Position numbers and translations under genes: made by a program. Source: CAYQAJ01 sp964415245 (lineage in GTDB: Bacteria; Planctomycetota; Planctomycetia; Pirellulales; Pirellulaceae). Taken from it: 41,015 bases of DNA. Location: contig CAYQAJ010000013.1 in assembly GCA_964415245.1 (NCBI GenBank), positions 1 through 41,015 of the forward strand, read 5' to 3'. Positions 11,301 through 18,545 of the stretch are shown here, piece after piece (positions within the stretch are counted from its first letter, which is position 1; every line of letters starts with the position of its first letter). A model generated the notes under the pieces. That model made no database searches. It saw only the letters and a program-made list of their open reading frames with translations, and was not told the DNA's origin.

Positions 11301-11375
11301 GACGCGCCTGTCGCGCCTAAACTGGACGATCCGTTTGGCGAGGCGGAATCGGTTGACAGTTCCTTGAAAAAGTAA
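5391..11375 (+). CDS. Membrane Ser/Thr protein kinase with WD40 propellers and embedded HTH-like domain
   Basis: 1994 residues from ATG 5391; TTG codons from 5370 are in frame but the ATG begins a clean zinc-ribbon. Order of parts: four-Cys zinc ribbon (CPHC...CPAC, 1-30); a disordered linker with repeated T-I-D-S/D motifs (~50-310); a PknB-like kinase domain (~327-586) with GEGGMGMVY, VAVK, HRDLKPEN, DWG in place of DFG, and GTPAYMAPE; a short helical region; one membrane segment (~696-718); a coiled coil of 35-residue repeats (~719-884); then WD40 repeats to ~1970. The kinase should be cytoplasmic and the propellers on the far side of the membrane. All core catalytic residues are present; DWG is a tolerated variant. 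The WD40 run is interrupted at ~1555-1612 by an XRE-type helix-turn-helix-like segment. It is probably a sensor kinase; its ligand and substrates are unknown. Confidence 0.93.
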   Translation: MSKCPHCQTPLLDSDLRAGRCPACRKPLAATQKPGPDSESGQGAASGAARTIDDDAALPRQPASASRDTLDDQPQAAPPRSPAQFTTVPETPEQPPRDPRATPTIDDDQATKAVAAEPDPFIDSGTVGETPLDQTIDSVHVVDAKAQRKEGTVDDELAKTIDSAQLSVPVTPPDKKTVNDKIAQTIDSVQTPGAAKPPGKGTVHDEIAQTVDSVTMDEGKQPKKQGTVDERHGAQTMQYQSGESDQPVKKPGTVADRRIAATLDSGELAPAMVDRVRATWEGTINEQASPRTSLKAEIGGGEGRSTLVIQPRVFRRAMHAQAINADYDLLEMLGEGGMGMVYAARQASVDRTVAVKMLKTDTAADQVQRHKFLAEAVVTGDLEHPNIVPIYDLGMNDEGALFYSMKRVQGTPWMDVVHEKSLHENIEILMKVADAMAFAHSRGVIHRDLKPENVMLGGYGEVLVMDWGLAIATSQARQAGGLKPSTSMGGTPAYMAPEMAAGPFERISMLSDVYLLGAMLYEVVTGRPPHTGKDVMKCLFAAAKNDIQPTEHEGELIDIARKAMATNPKDRYGSVLEFQEAIRQYLAHSESIALSTRAAEDLEQARKSDDYRDYARALFGFQEAVALWEGNARARSGVLEASLVYAQCAMNKGDYDLGAGLLDASEPDHERLLTQIRAAQHERDARHGRIKVLRRALVAGVAVFCMVVTVAAGVIWNEKNKAQVARDDAIAAEAEATKQRDAAIEARKQEETAKLAAVAAEEEATKQRDAAEMARLAAEKAKELEEAAKLEAVAAEEEAKKQRDAAEMARLAAVKAKELEEAAKLKAVAAETEAKEQRDAAEMARLAAVKAKELEEAAKLKAVAAEDEAKKQRDAAEIARNAAEYEAYVAQIGLAAAKIDENAYDIARELLDSCPDKFKNWEWGRLRYLCDQKVVDFDRGDASQPIEAVAFDSQGERFVTGGWGGVLRVWDAESNDEPLLSIQAGGDRVTAVAFSHDGKYLASGSDDPFAFASIWNAKSGELVQVLQGHTGPVYSLAFTRDGKRILTGSADGTARLWNVENGELLRTYQGHSWLVWCVAFSPDETQFVTASQDGTAIVWSVETGEKLPPFRGHRGPVYAAAFSPDGQYVATGGYDKRVLIWRPDELQEYDYRAAAAAFAREQAGDTASSGGALSTGDTASYAALSGHTAAVRSLRFSRDGKLILSASHDNTLIVWDAIAGTAYKTLRGHGSWVRSCDLSPDGKWALSGSYDRKAKLWDIEGYEELRVLKGRVLEGHVDEILAASFSRDGREIVTASRDRTARTWDFASGQLLHTFEEGHAFLATRVLFIPDNKQPRLVTSAVDSTVRIWDLAGGTQIEQLEGTGRSAAVAVSHDGRWVLTGGEGKTAKLWDVSGVHFDAGAAAEGDREPIAPVRVLPGNKAEVTAVAFSLDDSQLFLGDANGRCTLYSRETGEVIRTWSVHTGRIVDAVFLPDGKRLLTASADKTATQWGLASGEEIQGRIFKHPAAVTAIDVSDDGRFALTACADGELRYWNVDTAELLWTVTPHSGSATLSENLRFLMNERSWTIEHLAELAQIPVERMRDIVADRAMVAVADAELTRLAGALDSSVARLQKSVVRSVEIAPDGQSAAIAASAGRTVRLLNLKTGEEIAAHAADGSNAPLFDLRHAGAVRGITFSPDGKSLATVGGDEARLFDLQTHREVMDFSPHGSVASAGFSPDGSRIVTASWDNSARIWNVDTGRDEIKLEGPEGHTARVNSAVYSHDATRVLTASDDRTAKIWDANNGSLLATLEGHSGAVAWAIFSDDDTKVVTASRDSTARIWDAATGKMLVELKGDQGHTDGVLCAAISNDGKLIVTGSGDDTAKIWNAKTGEVLFTLAGHTASVNSVAISPDGRRVLTGSADFTAKLWDATSGKEVLTLKAHDQEVTSVSFSDDGRYALTASRDATAIVWLAKEWPVVAIEEGEAPAEGDAPVAPKLDDPFGEAESVDSSLKK
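7692..8030 (+). repeat. 105-bp tandem repeats encoding coiled coil
   Basis: Units start at 7692, 7797, 7902 and 8007, exactly 105 bp (35 codons) apart. They encode variants of RDAAEMARLAAVKAKELEEA followed by AKLKAVAAE. A shorter, more diverged unit precedes them at ~7608. The pattern is Ala, Glu and Lys rich and lies directly after the kinase's membrane segment, which fits a rigid stalk or dimerising coiled coil. Confidence 0.9.
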
Positions 11376-11440
11376 GCCATCGCTTGAGTCGCGACCGGAA
11401 CGAGCTTTTCCACATCACAAAACTAAGCTGCGACAAATAA

Positions 11441-11465
11441 CCCTGGCCGGAAGGCCGGGGTTTTT
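11441..11465 (+). terminator. Rho-independent terminator of the kinase gene
   Basis: CCCTGGCC (11441-11448), loop GGAA, GGCCGGGG (11453-11460), then TTTTT. The stem has eight pairs including one G-U wobble. It lies 65 bases after the kinase stop. The T-run touches the stop codon of the converging gene on the minus strand, so it separates the two convergent units. Confidence 0.85.
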
Positions 11466-12034
11466 CATTGTCCGGGCAATGGAGTCTTTTCCCGCTGCTG
11501 TACGCCCTCGATCGCGTCGTGTACCTCATAATCTGCCACGCGCCACTCGCCGTCCTCCAGGTAGAGCGTGACGATGAGGAATTTGGCCAGTTGCTGCTGC
11601 TCTTCGACCCCGCGAATGCGGCCTATCACCCGCACGTTGAATTCGGCCGTGGCCACCGGTGGGTCGTTCTCGGTGTCGACGACGATGTCCTTCAGCCGCG
11701 GGCTCATGAAAACGCGATCGACGCGGTAGAGCCCGTAGTACCGCTCGATATCGGCGCGAATTTCGTGTGCGTTGGAGTGCACGTGGGCCAGCAGGCGGTC
11801 GGCGTCGTTCGACTCGGCGTCGACCTTCATCTGCAATAGCGCGCGCTGCACCGCTTCGCGGTCGGTGACCACCAGCCGCTCGACCGCGAGCAATAGTGCG
11901 GTGAGTGCCACGGCCCCGATCGCCGCGTAGAGAATCGGTGCGCGTCCCGTCTTGAGCCAGCCGACGACCAGAATGGCCGTCGCGACCAGGCCGACGACGA
12001 CAATCCACAGCGGATCTTCGACGAGCCAGCTCAT
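11465..12034 (-). CDS. Small membrane protein with two N-terminal TM segments
   Basis: 189 residues. Two hydrophobic segments near the N-terminus (about residues 8-26 and 33-51) precede a soluble domain of about 130 residues. That domain has an alternating helix-strand pattern (for example ATAEFNVRVIG and FLIVTLYLEDGEWRVADYEVH), reminiscent of the NTF2/SnoaL-like fold; the fold is inference. Its ATG overlaps the TGA of the upstream gene by four bases (ATGA at 12031-12034), so the two are probably translationally coupled. I do not recognise a named family. Function unknown. Confidence 0.75.
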   Translation of the reverse strand: MSWLVEDPLWIVVVGLVATAILVVGWLKTGRAPILYAAIGAVALTALLLAVERLVVTDREAVQRALLQMKVDAESNDADRLLAHVHSNAHEIRADIERYYGLYRVDRVFMSPRLKDIVVDTENDPPVATAEFNVRVIGRIRGVEEQQQLAKFLIVTLYLEDGEWRVADYEVHDAIEGVQQREKTPLPGQ

Positions 12035-12441
12035 TTCAGTGTCTCCCGCTTGGGTGGGGGCATGCTGATGCCGCGCGGCGGCTCATCGGTGGTCAGGATG
12101 TCACCTTTCTCAAGCGGAGCCGATCGCGACCCGGGCCGGAAATGTCGCCACCAGAGCGCGACCCATGCCACAATCAGCACGGCCCCCAGGCCAACGTAAA
12201 GCGGCCGCAACGTATAGATCGTGTGCCCCTCATCGGACAGCGGCTCCGTGGGCGCCTGGCCCAGTTGCTTTTGCATGGCTCGCTCGCGCCCCTGGTATTG
12301 CCGCTCGATCTCGGCCTGCCGCTTTCCGAACTTGGGTCCCATCAACACCAGCGCTATCAGGCCGGCCGTGGCGAAGAGATAGAACCAGAACCAGGGCGAA
12401 TCGGTGATCGGACCGCGGCGCGACGTTTGCGATGCGGACAT
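12031..12441 (-). CDS. Small protein with two predicted membrane segments
   Basis: 136 residues. Hydrophobic segments at about residues 17-34 and 81-100 flank a charged, Gln/Arg-rich stretch (KRQAEIERQYQGRERAMQKQ), likely helical. The C-terminal tail is polar and Pro-rich. It lies 114 bases downstream of the enolase gene on the same strand and overlaps the next gene by four bases. Co-transcription with enolase is possible but unproven. No family recognised. Confidence 0.7.
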   Translation of the reverse strand: MSASQTSRRGPITDSPWFWFYLFATAGLIALVLMGPKFGKRQAEIERQYQGRERAMQKQLGQAPTEPLSDEGHTIYTLRPLYVGLGAVLIVAWVALWWRHFRPGSRSAPLEKGDILTTDEPPRGISMPPPKRETLK

Positions 12442-12555
12442 GACGTGTGCCTGCTCGAGCTAGCGGAGGCCGTGCCCGTTCTCGTCGGCGGACCGGCGGC
12501 AGCATCCGTGCATGACACCGCACGCCCCATTCTTCCTCGCCGCGCGATGGGCTCG

Positions 12556-13880
12556 CTATCGCCGGGGAAACAGCGGACCGCCGTACAGCGCGCCGTCGCC
12601 AAGCTCTTCTTCGATCCGCAGCAATTGATTGTACTTGGCCACGCGGTCGGTGCGGGAGGCGGAGCCGGTTTTGATCTGGCCGGTGCCCAGGGCGACCGCC
12701 AGATCGGCGATCGACGTATCCTCGGTTTCGCCGCTGCGATGGCTCACCACGCTGGTATAGCCGTGTCGAGCGGCCAGTTTAACCGCGGCGATCGTTTCGG
12801 TCAGCGTGCCGATCTGGTTCACTTTGATGAGGATGCTGTTGGCTATTTTTTCATCGATGCCGCGCTGTAGCCGCTCGGTATTGGTGACGAACAGGTCGTC
12901 GCCCACCAACTGCACGCGCCCGCCGAGCCGCTCGGTAAGCAGCTTCCACCCGTCCCAGTCGTCCTCGCTGCACGCGTCTTCGATCGAGCAGATGGGGTAG
13001 GTGTCGACCCAGCCGGTGAGCAGGTCGATCAGTGCCGCGGCGTCGAGAGGCTTCTTATCGAGCGTATAAACGTTCTTCTTCTTGTCGTACAGCTCGTTGG
13101 CGGCGACGTCGACCGCAATGTATACCTGCTTGCCGGCCTCATAGCCGGCGGCCTTGAGGGCCGGGGCGACGGCTGCGAGACGGGCCTCCTCAGTCCGGCC
13201 TCGATGGCGCTCATGACAAGCTCGAGCGCTTCTTCGTTGCGATCGAGATTGGGGGCGAAACCTCCTTCGTCCCCCACGGTGGTGCTGAGCTTGTCGTCGT
13301 GGAGCACCATCTTGAGGTGGTGGAATACCTCGACGCCGCACCGCAGGGCCTCGCTGAACCGCTGGAAGCCCAGCGGCATAATCATGAACTCCTGCACGTC
13401 GAGCGAGTTGTCGGCGTGCTGCCCGCCGTTGACGATGTTCATCATGGGCGCCGGGAGCAGGTTGGCCGACACACCGCCCAAGTAGCGGTAGAGCGGCTGA
13501 CACGAAAAGTAGGCGGCCGCCTTGGCCACGGCGAGCGAAACGCCGAGCACGGCATTGGCGCCCAACCGGCCCTTGTTGTCGGTGGCGTCGAGCTCGATCA
13601 TCCGCTGGTCGATGCCGATCTGGTCGTCGGCCTCCCAGCCAATCAGCGCCTCGGCGATCAGCGTGTTCACGTTGTCGACTGCCTTGGTCACGCCGCGCCC
13701 CAGGTATACGGCCTTGTCGCCGTCGCGCAGTTCGATCGCTTCGTGCTGGCCGGTGCTGGCGCCGCTGGGAACGGCGGCCCGGCCCAGCGAACCGTCGGCC
13801 AGCCCCACTTCGACCTCAACCGTGGGATTGCCGCGGCTATCGAGAATCTGTCGGGCATGTATGTGGGAAATGGTGCTCAT
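12556..13880 (-). pseudogene. eno: Enolase, reading frame broken by a 47-base insertion
   Basis: Enolase converts 2-phosphoglycerate to phosphoenolpyruvate in glycolysis. From ATG 13880 the first frame gives a canonical start (HARQILDSRGNPTVEVEV), ASTGQHEA, the GDEGGFAPN motif, then EEALELVMSAIEA. The match then stops. Another frame resumes at AAGYEAGKQVYIAVDVAA and runs through SIEDACSEDDWDGW, GDDLFVTN, SILIKVNQIG (catalytic Lys) and SHRSGETED to TAG 12556-12558. Joining AIEA directly to AGYEAGK gives the usual enolase helix. Bases 13150-13196 (47 nt) are therefore extra, and 47 is not a multiple of three. The rest is intact with no other stops, so this is either a sequencing or assembly error, a recent mutation, or an in-frame 48-base extension that lost one base. 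Confidence 0.85.
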
Positions 13881-14148
13881 GGCTTAGCTTGTTTTGTCGT
13901 AGCGGTTACATGGAAATGCGGACGAAGTACCGAGCGCCGATCAAGGGCGAGTCGCCGACGAACAGCGAGGCCGCGATCGGCGGCGAGGCGCCATTTTGTC
14001 CCACATGCGGCCCGTTGCCTAGGCGGCTGTCGGCGAACGATAATGGGCACGATTCGTAAGGCGGCGCGAAAGCGAGGAATTCCGAAAGCGGTAAGCGGAC
14101 TCCGAAGCTGACAGCCGATCGCTAAGAGCTGACAGCTCCACGCATTTC

Positions 14149-14739
14149 ATGTTCACCGGCCTCGTGCAATGGATGGGAACCGTCGAGCGCATCGAGCGCG
14201 TGGGGGCCGGTGTGTGTTTGGTGATCGCGCAGTCCGAGTTGGCGGGCAAGTCGAAGGTGGGCGACAGCGTGGCCGTCAACGGCTGCTGTTTGACGGTTGT
14301 CGCGGTCGAAGGTGCGTCCCTTGCCTTCGACGCGGGGAGCGAAACGCTCAGCCGTACCAACCTGGGCCGGCTCGCGCCACAGGCCCTTGTCAATCTCGAA
14401 CCTTCGTTGCGCCTGGGCGATGCACTGGGCGGGCACCTGGTCACCGGCCACATCGATGCCGTGGGCACGCTCGCCAGCCGCCACGACGAAGGGGACTGGT
14501 CGATGTTCTGGATCACCGCACCACCGCGACTCATGCGGCAGATGGCCGAGAAAGGCTCGATCACAGTCGACGGCGTCAGCCTCACGCTGGTCGAAGTGAA
14601 GGACGACCGTTTCAGCGTGGCCCTCATCCCCCACACGCTCGAGAACACGACGCTGGGCGCCTTGCAGACGGGTGGCCAGGTCAATCTGGAGACCGACATC
14701 CTGGCCAAGTACGTCGAGCGGCAGCTCGATCGTAATTAG
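14149..14739 (+). CDS. ribE: Riboflavin synthase alpha subunit
   Basis: 196 residues, normal for the family. It catalyses dismutation of two 6,7-dimethyl-8-ribityllumazine molecules to riboflavin, in the cytoplasm as a trimer. It starts with the diagnostic MFTGLVQ, and has the two lumazine-binding repeats: the first with VGDSVAVNGCCLTV and SETLSRTNL, the second with GHLVTGHIDAVG, GSITVDGVSLTL and PHTLENTTLG. The MFTG motif fixes the start at 14149; no strong ribosome binding site is visible. It converges on the flavin monooxygenase gene with a 17-base gap. No other rib gene is in the window. Confidence 0.96.
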   Translation: MFTGLVQWMGTVERIERVGAGVCLVIAQSELAGKSKVGDSVAVNGCCLTVVAVEGASLAFDAGSETLSRTNLGRLAPQALVNLEPSLRLGDALGGHLVTGHIDAVGTLASRHDEGDWSMFWITAPPRLMRQMAEKGSITVDGVSLTLVEVKDDRFSVALIPHTLENTTLGALQTGGQVNLETDILAKYVERQLDRN

Positions 14740-14756
14740 CGTTCGACCCTCTGCCG

Positions 14757-16205
14757 TTACGCGGCTCGTCGCACTCGGTCGTTGCGCCGAGAGCGACCGC
14801 GGCTGTTGGCGCTCATCGGGAGGATCGTGGGCTCGGTGGCGACCATCGCGCTCGGACGCTCGTGCTTCAGCAAGCGCACCAGCCGCTTCAGCTCCTGCAG
14901 ATAGCCCCAGTGCTCGACCTCCAGCAGGTGCCGGTCCGTACGCTGGTAGCGGATCGACGTTCGCGCGTGCGAGCCTGCGTCGCGCTTGAGCCCACGCAGC
15001 TTGTCGGCCGCGGGATGATTGCTCTCGGCAGCACGGAGAAACGTTGCCACGGCCTTCATTTGCCAGTCGACGAGTTGGAACTGGCCGCTGTCCGGTTGGA
15101 TCAGGCCCGCCACGAACAGGTTGTCGTGCTCCGGATGGAACACGTTCAAATGCAAGCGGGGGCAGCCGTCGCGCCAGTTCAGATATCGCCGTTCGATAAA
15201 CGGGAAGTCTATACAATAGCCCGTCGCGTACACGATCAGGTCGACAGTCTCGCGCGAACCGTCGACGAAGCGGACCTCCCGTCCGGCCAGCTCGGCGATG
15301 TCGGGCTTGAGTTGAACGGCCCCGTGCCGCACGTAATAGGGGAGCAGCGAGTTGACCACCGGGTGCGTTTCGTACAACCGGTGGTCGGGCGCGGGGAGCC
15401 CCGATTTTTGCGCGGGACCGCCCATAACCCGCAAGATCGCGGCAATGAGCCATCGCCGCAGCACCAGCGGCAAGCCCAGCGCCGCCAGGCGATCGGAGAG
15501 CCGATCGCTGGGCCGCCCGAACAGGTACTTGGGCACGTAGTGGTATCCCCGCCGCATGCTGTGCAGCGTCGTACAGCCTTGTTGGGCCGCTTCGACGGCG
15601 ATGTCGCATGCGCTGTTGCCCCCGCCGACGACCAGCACGCGCTTTCCCGCCAGAATGTCGGGCGTTTTATACTGCGCCGAGTGGATCGCCTGGCCATCGA
15701 ACGTGCCCGGGTAGTCGGGCCACCGGGGCTGGTGATTGTGTCCGTTGGCGATCACCACCGCCTGGTAGCGGCGGCGTCCGCGGCTCGTGGCCACGTCCCA
15801 GGGTTCTGCGCCGCTCGTTCCCGCACCGCCATGGGATTCGCCGCAAGACGGGACGATGCTTTCGACCGATGTCTCGTACTCGGTGCGCTCGTCGATGCGC
15901 CAATGCCGCGAGTAGGCCCGAAGATAATCGATCACCTGCTCGTGATGGGGATAATCGGGAAAGTGATCGGGCATCGCGAAATCGCTGTACTGCGTGAACG
16001 ACTTCGACGAGATCATGCGGGTCGAGCGGTAGACGCGCGAACCGGGTCGCCCGTAGTTCCAGTTGCCCCCCAATTCGGCGTCGCGCTCGATCACGTCGAC
16101 CTCGAAGCCCCCTTCGAGCAGATTCTTGGCCGCGGCCAGTCCCGAGCTGCCCGCCCCCACGACGCACACGCGCCCCGTTCGGTCCTCAATGGGGTCATCT
16201 TGCAT
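14757..16205 (-). CDS. Flavin-containing monooxygenase (class B)
   Basis: 482 residues from ATG 16205, chosen because AAGGAG lies 11 bases upstream; the frame is open further up but without support. FAD-binding GAGSSG is at ~17-22, the FMO/BVMO fingerprint F-x-G-x3-H-x3-Y is at ~169-179 (FDGQAIHSAQY), and NADPH-binding GGGNSA is at ~194-199. Class B flavoprotein monooxygenases use NADPH and O2 to oxygenate N, S or carbonyl groups; the substrate here is unknown. The FMO-type fingerprint fits N/S-oxygenation or a type II Baeyer-Villiger enzyme. The SDR gene lies 95 bases upstream on the same strand, so they may form an alcohol-to-ketone-to-ester or lipid-oxidation pair (inference). Confidence 0.9.
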   Translation of the reverse strand: MQDDPIEDRTGRVCVVGAGSSGLAAAKNLLEGGFEVDVIERDAELGGNWNYGRPGSRVYRSTRMISSKSFTQYSDFAMPDHFPDYPHHEQVIDYLRAYSRHWRIDERTEYETSVESIVPSCGESHGGAGTSGAEPWDVATSRGRRRYQAVVIANGHNHQPRWPDYPGTFDGQAIHSAQYKTPDILAGKRVLVVGGGNSACDIAVEAAQQGCTTLHSMRRGYHYVPKYLFGRPSDRLSDRLAALGLPLVLRRWLIAAILRVMGGPAQKSGLPAPDHRLYETHPVVNSLLPYYVRHGAVQLKPDIAELAGREVRFVDGSRETVDLIVYATGYCIDFPFIERRYLNWRDGCPRLHLNVFHPEHDNLFVAGLIQPDSGQFQLVDWQMKAVATFLRAAESNHPAADKLRGLKRDAGSHARTSIRYQRTDRHLLEVEHWGYLQELKRLVRLLKHERPSAMVATEPTILPMSANSRGRSRRNDRVRRAA

Positions 16206-16300
16206 GAGATGTGTCGCTCCTTGTGACGTCGACGCACGCGTCGCCGAAGTTACGCGCTTCACGGTCGCCGAATCATGCGATCGCGCCTGGCAAGAGTCGC

Positions 16301-17251
16301 TCAAGCCGCCCTGCTTACCACCGTGGGGTGCGGCTGTTCGACCGACGGCGACGCCGCAGTGCCTTCATCGGGGAAAACCCGGAAAGCGGGCTTCGCATCG
16401 GCGATCGGTAGAACATCCGACGCCGGCCCGGCCCGGTTGTTGTGTTTCTTTCTTATCAGCCGTGGGTGCCGGAGTGTCGCAAACCAGTCGAACAGCCCCG
16501 GCGCAAAACGGTGCAGGCGGTAAAGCCCATAGGTCATCGGTGAAGCGAGCACAATCCGCTTATTGCGGTAGATGGCGGCGATCGCCTTGTCGGCGACCCG
16601 GGCCGCGGACGTGCAAAGCCAGGCTGGCGGAACCGGCGCTCGGCGACCTTTGCGTCCACACGCTGCGTTCTCGAAGAATCGCGTCGATACAAATCCGGGG
16701 CAGAGGGCGGTCACGCCCAGTCGGCTTCGCGCGTACTCCAGCCGCAGCGCTTGCGTCAGGCCGACGAGCCCGAACTTGGTCATGTGATAGGCGGCGCAGC
16801 GGGGCGTCGTCAGCAGTCCATAAATGCTGGCCACGTTGAGCAGATGGGCCTCGGGACGGTCCAAGAGCACGGGGAGCAGCCGCCGAATGAACTGCACCGG
16901 CGCTTGCAGGTTGACCGCCAGAAGCCATTCCCAGCGCTCGGCTGTCATGCACGTCGTGGGGCCGTAGTAGCACACGCCGGCGTTGTTGACGAGGATGTCG
17001 AGCGTGCCCCATCGATTGAGAACGGCGTCGACCGACCGCGAAATCTCGCGCGATTGACTCACATCGCAGCGGCGGCCGTGCGCTTCGACGCCGACGCGGC
17101 GTGCCTGGCCGACGACACCGGCGAGATGGGGCTCGTCAATATCGAGCAGGAACAGGTCGGCCCCTTCGCGGGCCAGTCGCAGCGCGATGGCCCGGCCGAT
17201 TCCCGAAGCGGCCCCCGTCACGAGCGCCTTTTTGCCGTGAATGACCTTCAT
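16301..17251 (-). CDS. Short-chain dehydrogenase/reductase (classical SDR)
   Basis: 316 residues. Cofactor motif TGAASGIG at 12-19, NNAG at 89-92, and the catalytic triad Ser142, Tyr155 and Lys159 (YHMTK) are all present. An acidic residue after beta-2 (LLDIDE, ~35-40) favours NAD(H) over NADP(H). A hydrophobic and basic extension after residue ~230 (ASPMTYGLYRLHRFAPGLFDW) resembles membrane-associated SDRs that act on lipids; the last ~50 residues are low in pattern. It precedes the flavin monooxygenase gene by 95 bases on the same strand. The substrate cannot be read from the sequence; a lipid or sterol-like alcohol is a guess. Confidence 0.9.
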   Translation of the reverse strand: MKVIHGKKALVTGAASGIGRAIALRLAREGADLFLLDIDEPHLAGVVGQARRVGVEAHGRRCDVSQSREISRSVDAVLNRWGTLDILVNNAGVCYYGPTTCMTAERWEWLLAVNLQAPVQFIRRLLPVLLDRPEAHLLNVASIYGLLTTPRCAAYHMTKFGLVGLTQALRLEYARSRLGVTALCPGFVSTRFFENAACGRKGRRAPVPPAWLCTSAARVADKAIAAIYRNKRIVLASPMTYGLYRLHRFAPGLFDWFATLRHPRLIRKKHNNRAGPASDVLPIADAKPAFRVFPDEGTAASPSVEQPHPTVVSRAA

Positions 17252-17316
17252 GGTGCAGCACCTGGGGTCGGGCGACCGTCTGCTCCGCCGCCTTGGCAGG
17301 CGGGTCCCTCCGATCC

Positions 17317-17332
17317 TTTTACTTCGGTAAAA
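17317..17332. other. Small perfect hairpin with TTCG loop in a divergent intergenic region
   Basis: TTTTAC-TTCG-GTAAAA between the SDR gene (minus) and rsmA (plus). The arms are exact. It may be an operator or RNA hairpin for one of the divergent units; there is no further support. Confidence 0.3.
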
Positions 17333-17428
17333 TCGCTGCGACCGCTACAGCTTTCGTCGCCAGCCGAGTGCTTGCTGCTAGCAGCCGGTCGAGGCAGTGA
17401 CGCGAAACGTGAACGATAGGCCGCCAAA

Positions 17429-17452
17429 GAAGCCCGAAGCGCAAGCGAGGGA
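17429..17452. repeat. 24-base dispersed motif, copy 1
   Basis: A 24-base sequence starting GAAGCCCGAAGCGC matches 26670-26693 at 21 of 24 positions. It ends at GCGAGGGA, 8 bases before the rsmA ATG, so it supplies the likely ribosome binding site (GAGG). Both copies are intergenic, which suggests a dispersed repeat family. Confidence 0.5.
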
Positions 17453-17460
17453 AATCCTGC

Positions 17461-18354
17461 ATGTCATCGACTCGCCAGACGGCCTCGTTTCTCGTGCGGC
17501 GGTTCCGCGAGGCGGGGCTCACGCCCGACACGCGTCACGGTCAGAACTTTCTCATCGATCTGAATCTGCTCGACCTTTTGGTCCGCACCGCCGACGTGGG
17601 ACACGAAGACCTGGTGCTCGAAGTGGGCACCGGCACCGGCTCGCTCACGGCTCGGTTGGCGGAACTGGCGGCGGCCGTGATCACGGTCGAGCGGGACCCG
17701 CGCCTGTACGAGCTGGCCGCCGACGAGTTGGCCGATTGCACGAACGTGACGATGCTGCGGCACGATGCCCTGAAGAACAAGAATCACCTGCACCCCAACG
17801 TGCTGACCGCCGTGTGCGAGCAGTTGGCAGCCGCGCCAGCGCGACGCTTCAAGCTGGTGGCCAACCTGCCGTACAACATTGCCACGCCCGTGATTTCGAA
17901 CCTGCTCGATGCCGACCCCGTTCCCGTTTCGATGACGGTCACGATTCAGAAGGAGCTGGCCGAGCGGATTACGGCCCGGCCGGGAACCAAGGACTACAGC
18001 GCCCTGAGCGTATGGGTACAGTGTCAATGCGATGTCGAGATCGTGCGCCTTCTGCCCCCCACCGCGTTCTGGCCCAAGCCGAAAGTGCACTCGGCAATCG
18101 TTCACGTCGTCGCGCGGCCCGAGAAGCGGAACCGCATCGACGATGTTGCGCGATTTCACGCGCTGGTGCGGTCGCTGTTCTTGCACCGCCGCAAGTTGTT
18201 GCGGGGAGTGTTATCCACGGCAAGCGCCGCAAACCTTGAAAAGGCAGAAGCCGATCGGATTCTCGAGCGACTAGGGATCAAGCCCACGGCGCGCGCCGAG
18301 GAATTGGATGTGGAAACGCTGCTGGCACTTTGTCGCGAGATCGAAATCAAGTAG
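17461..18354 (+). CDS. rsmA: 16S rRNA (adenine1518/1519-N6,N6)-dimethyltransferase
   Basis: 297 residues. RsmA/KsgA dimethylates two adjacent adenines in the 3' hairpin of 16S rRNA during 30S assembly, using S-adenosylmethionine. Visible motifs: QNFLID (28-33), SAM-binding EVGTGTGSLT (54-63), acidic ERDPRL (77-82), catalytic NLPYNIATPV (135-144) and FWPKPKVHSA (203-212). The C-terminal helical domain (LFLHRRKLL, then a typical DRILERLGI) is present. The GAGG ribosome site upstream lies in a dispersed repeat. The stop codon overlaps the first hairpin of the downstream repeat cluster. Confidence 0.96.
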   Translation: MSSTRQTASFLVRRFREAGLTPDTRHGQNFLIDLNLLDLLVRTADVGHEDLVLEVGTGTGSLTARLAELAAAVITVERDPRLYELAADELADCTNVTMLRHDALKNKNHLHPNVLTAVCEQLAAAPARRFKLVANLPYNIATPVISNLLDADPVPVSMTVTIQKELAERITARPGTKDYSALSVWVQCQCDVEIVRLLPPTAFWPKPKVHSAIVHVVARPEKRNRIDDVARFHALVRSLFLHRRKLLRGVLSTASAANLEKAEADRILERLGIKPTARAEELDVETLLALCREIEIK

Positions 18355-18377
18355 GTCCCGTCTGCCGGACGGGACCT
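18353..18377. repeat. REP-like hairpin A1 (TGCCG loop)
   Basis: AGGTCCCGTC-TGCCG-GACGGGACCT is a perfect 10-bp inverted repeat overlapping the last two bases of the rsmA stop codon. It is one half of an inverted pair with 18546-18570. It could also act as a transcription stop for rsmA, though there is no T-run. Confidence 0.7.
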
Positions 18378-18440
18378 GAACTGCGTTATGGCCGGTCTCC
18401 CGACCGAACCGAACTGCGTTATGGCCGGTCTCCCGACCGA
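18378..18440. repeat. 30-bp direct repeat, two copies 33 bp apart
   Basis: The 30 bases beginning GAACTGCGTTATGGCCGG at 18378-18407 recur exactly at 18411-18440. Each copy holds CGGTCTCCCGACCG, an imperfect palindrome. The repeats sit between rsmA and the 75-residue protein gene, in the same cluster as the hairpins. Confidence 0.85.
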
Positions 18441-18545
18441 GCCACGTTAGCCGACCGCTGGTCGCAACGCTGGAGACCTTCGGTCGGTGCGTCGGCGGGG
18501 TCGGGAGACCCGCGCCGAACGGAGACCCGCGCCGAACGGCAGGCA

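Noticed and set aside
14862..16226. 454-codon plus-strand frame opposite the flavin monooxygenase
   Set aside because: No motif; the minus-strand frame has intact FAD, NADPH and FMO motifs and a ribosome site.
17285..17305. CCGCC-TTGGCA-GGCGG as another copy of the TGCCG-loop hairpin family
   Set aside because: Only five pairs and a different loop, so the resemblance is too weak to count as a family member.
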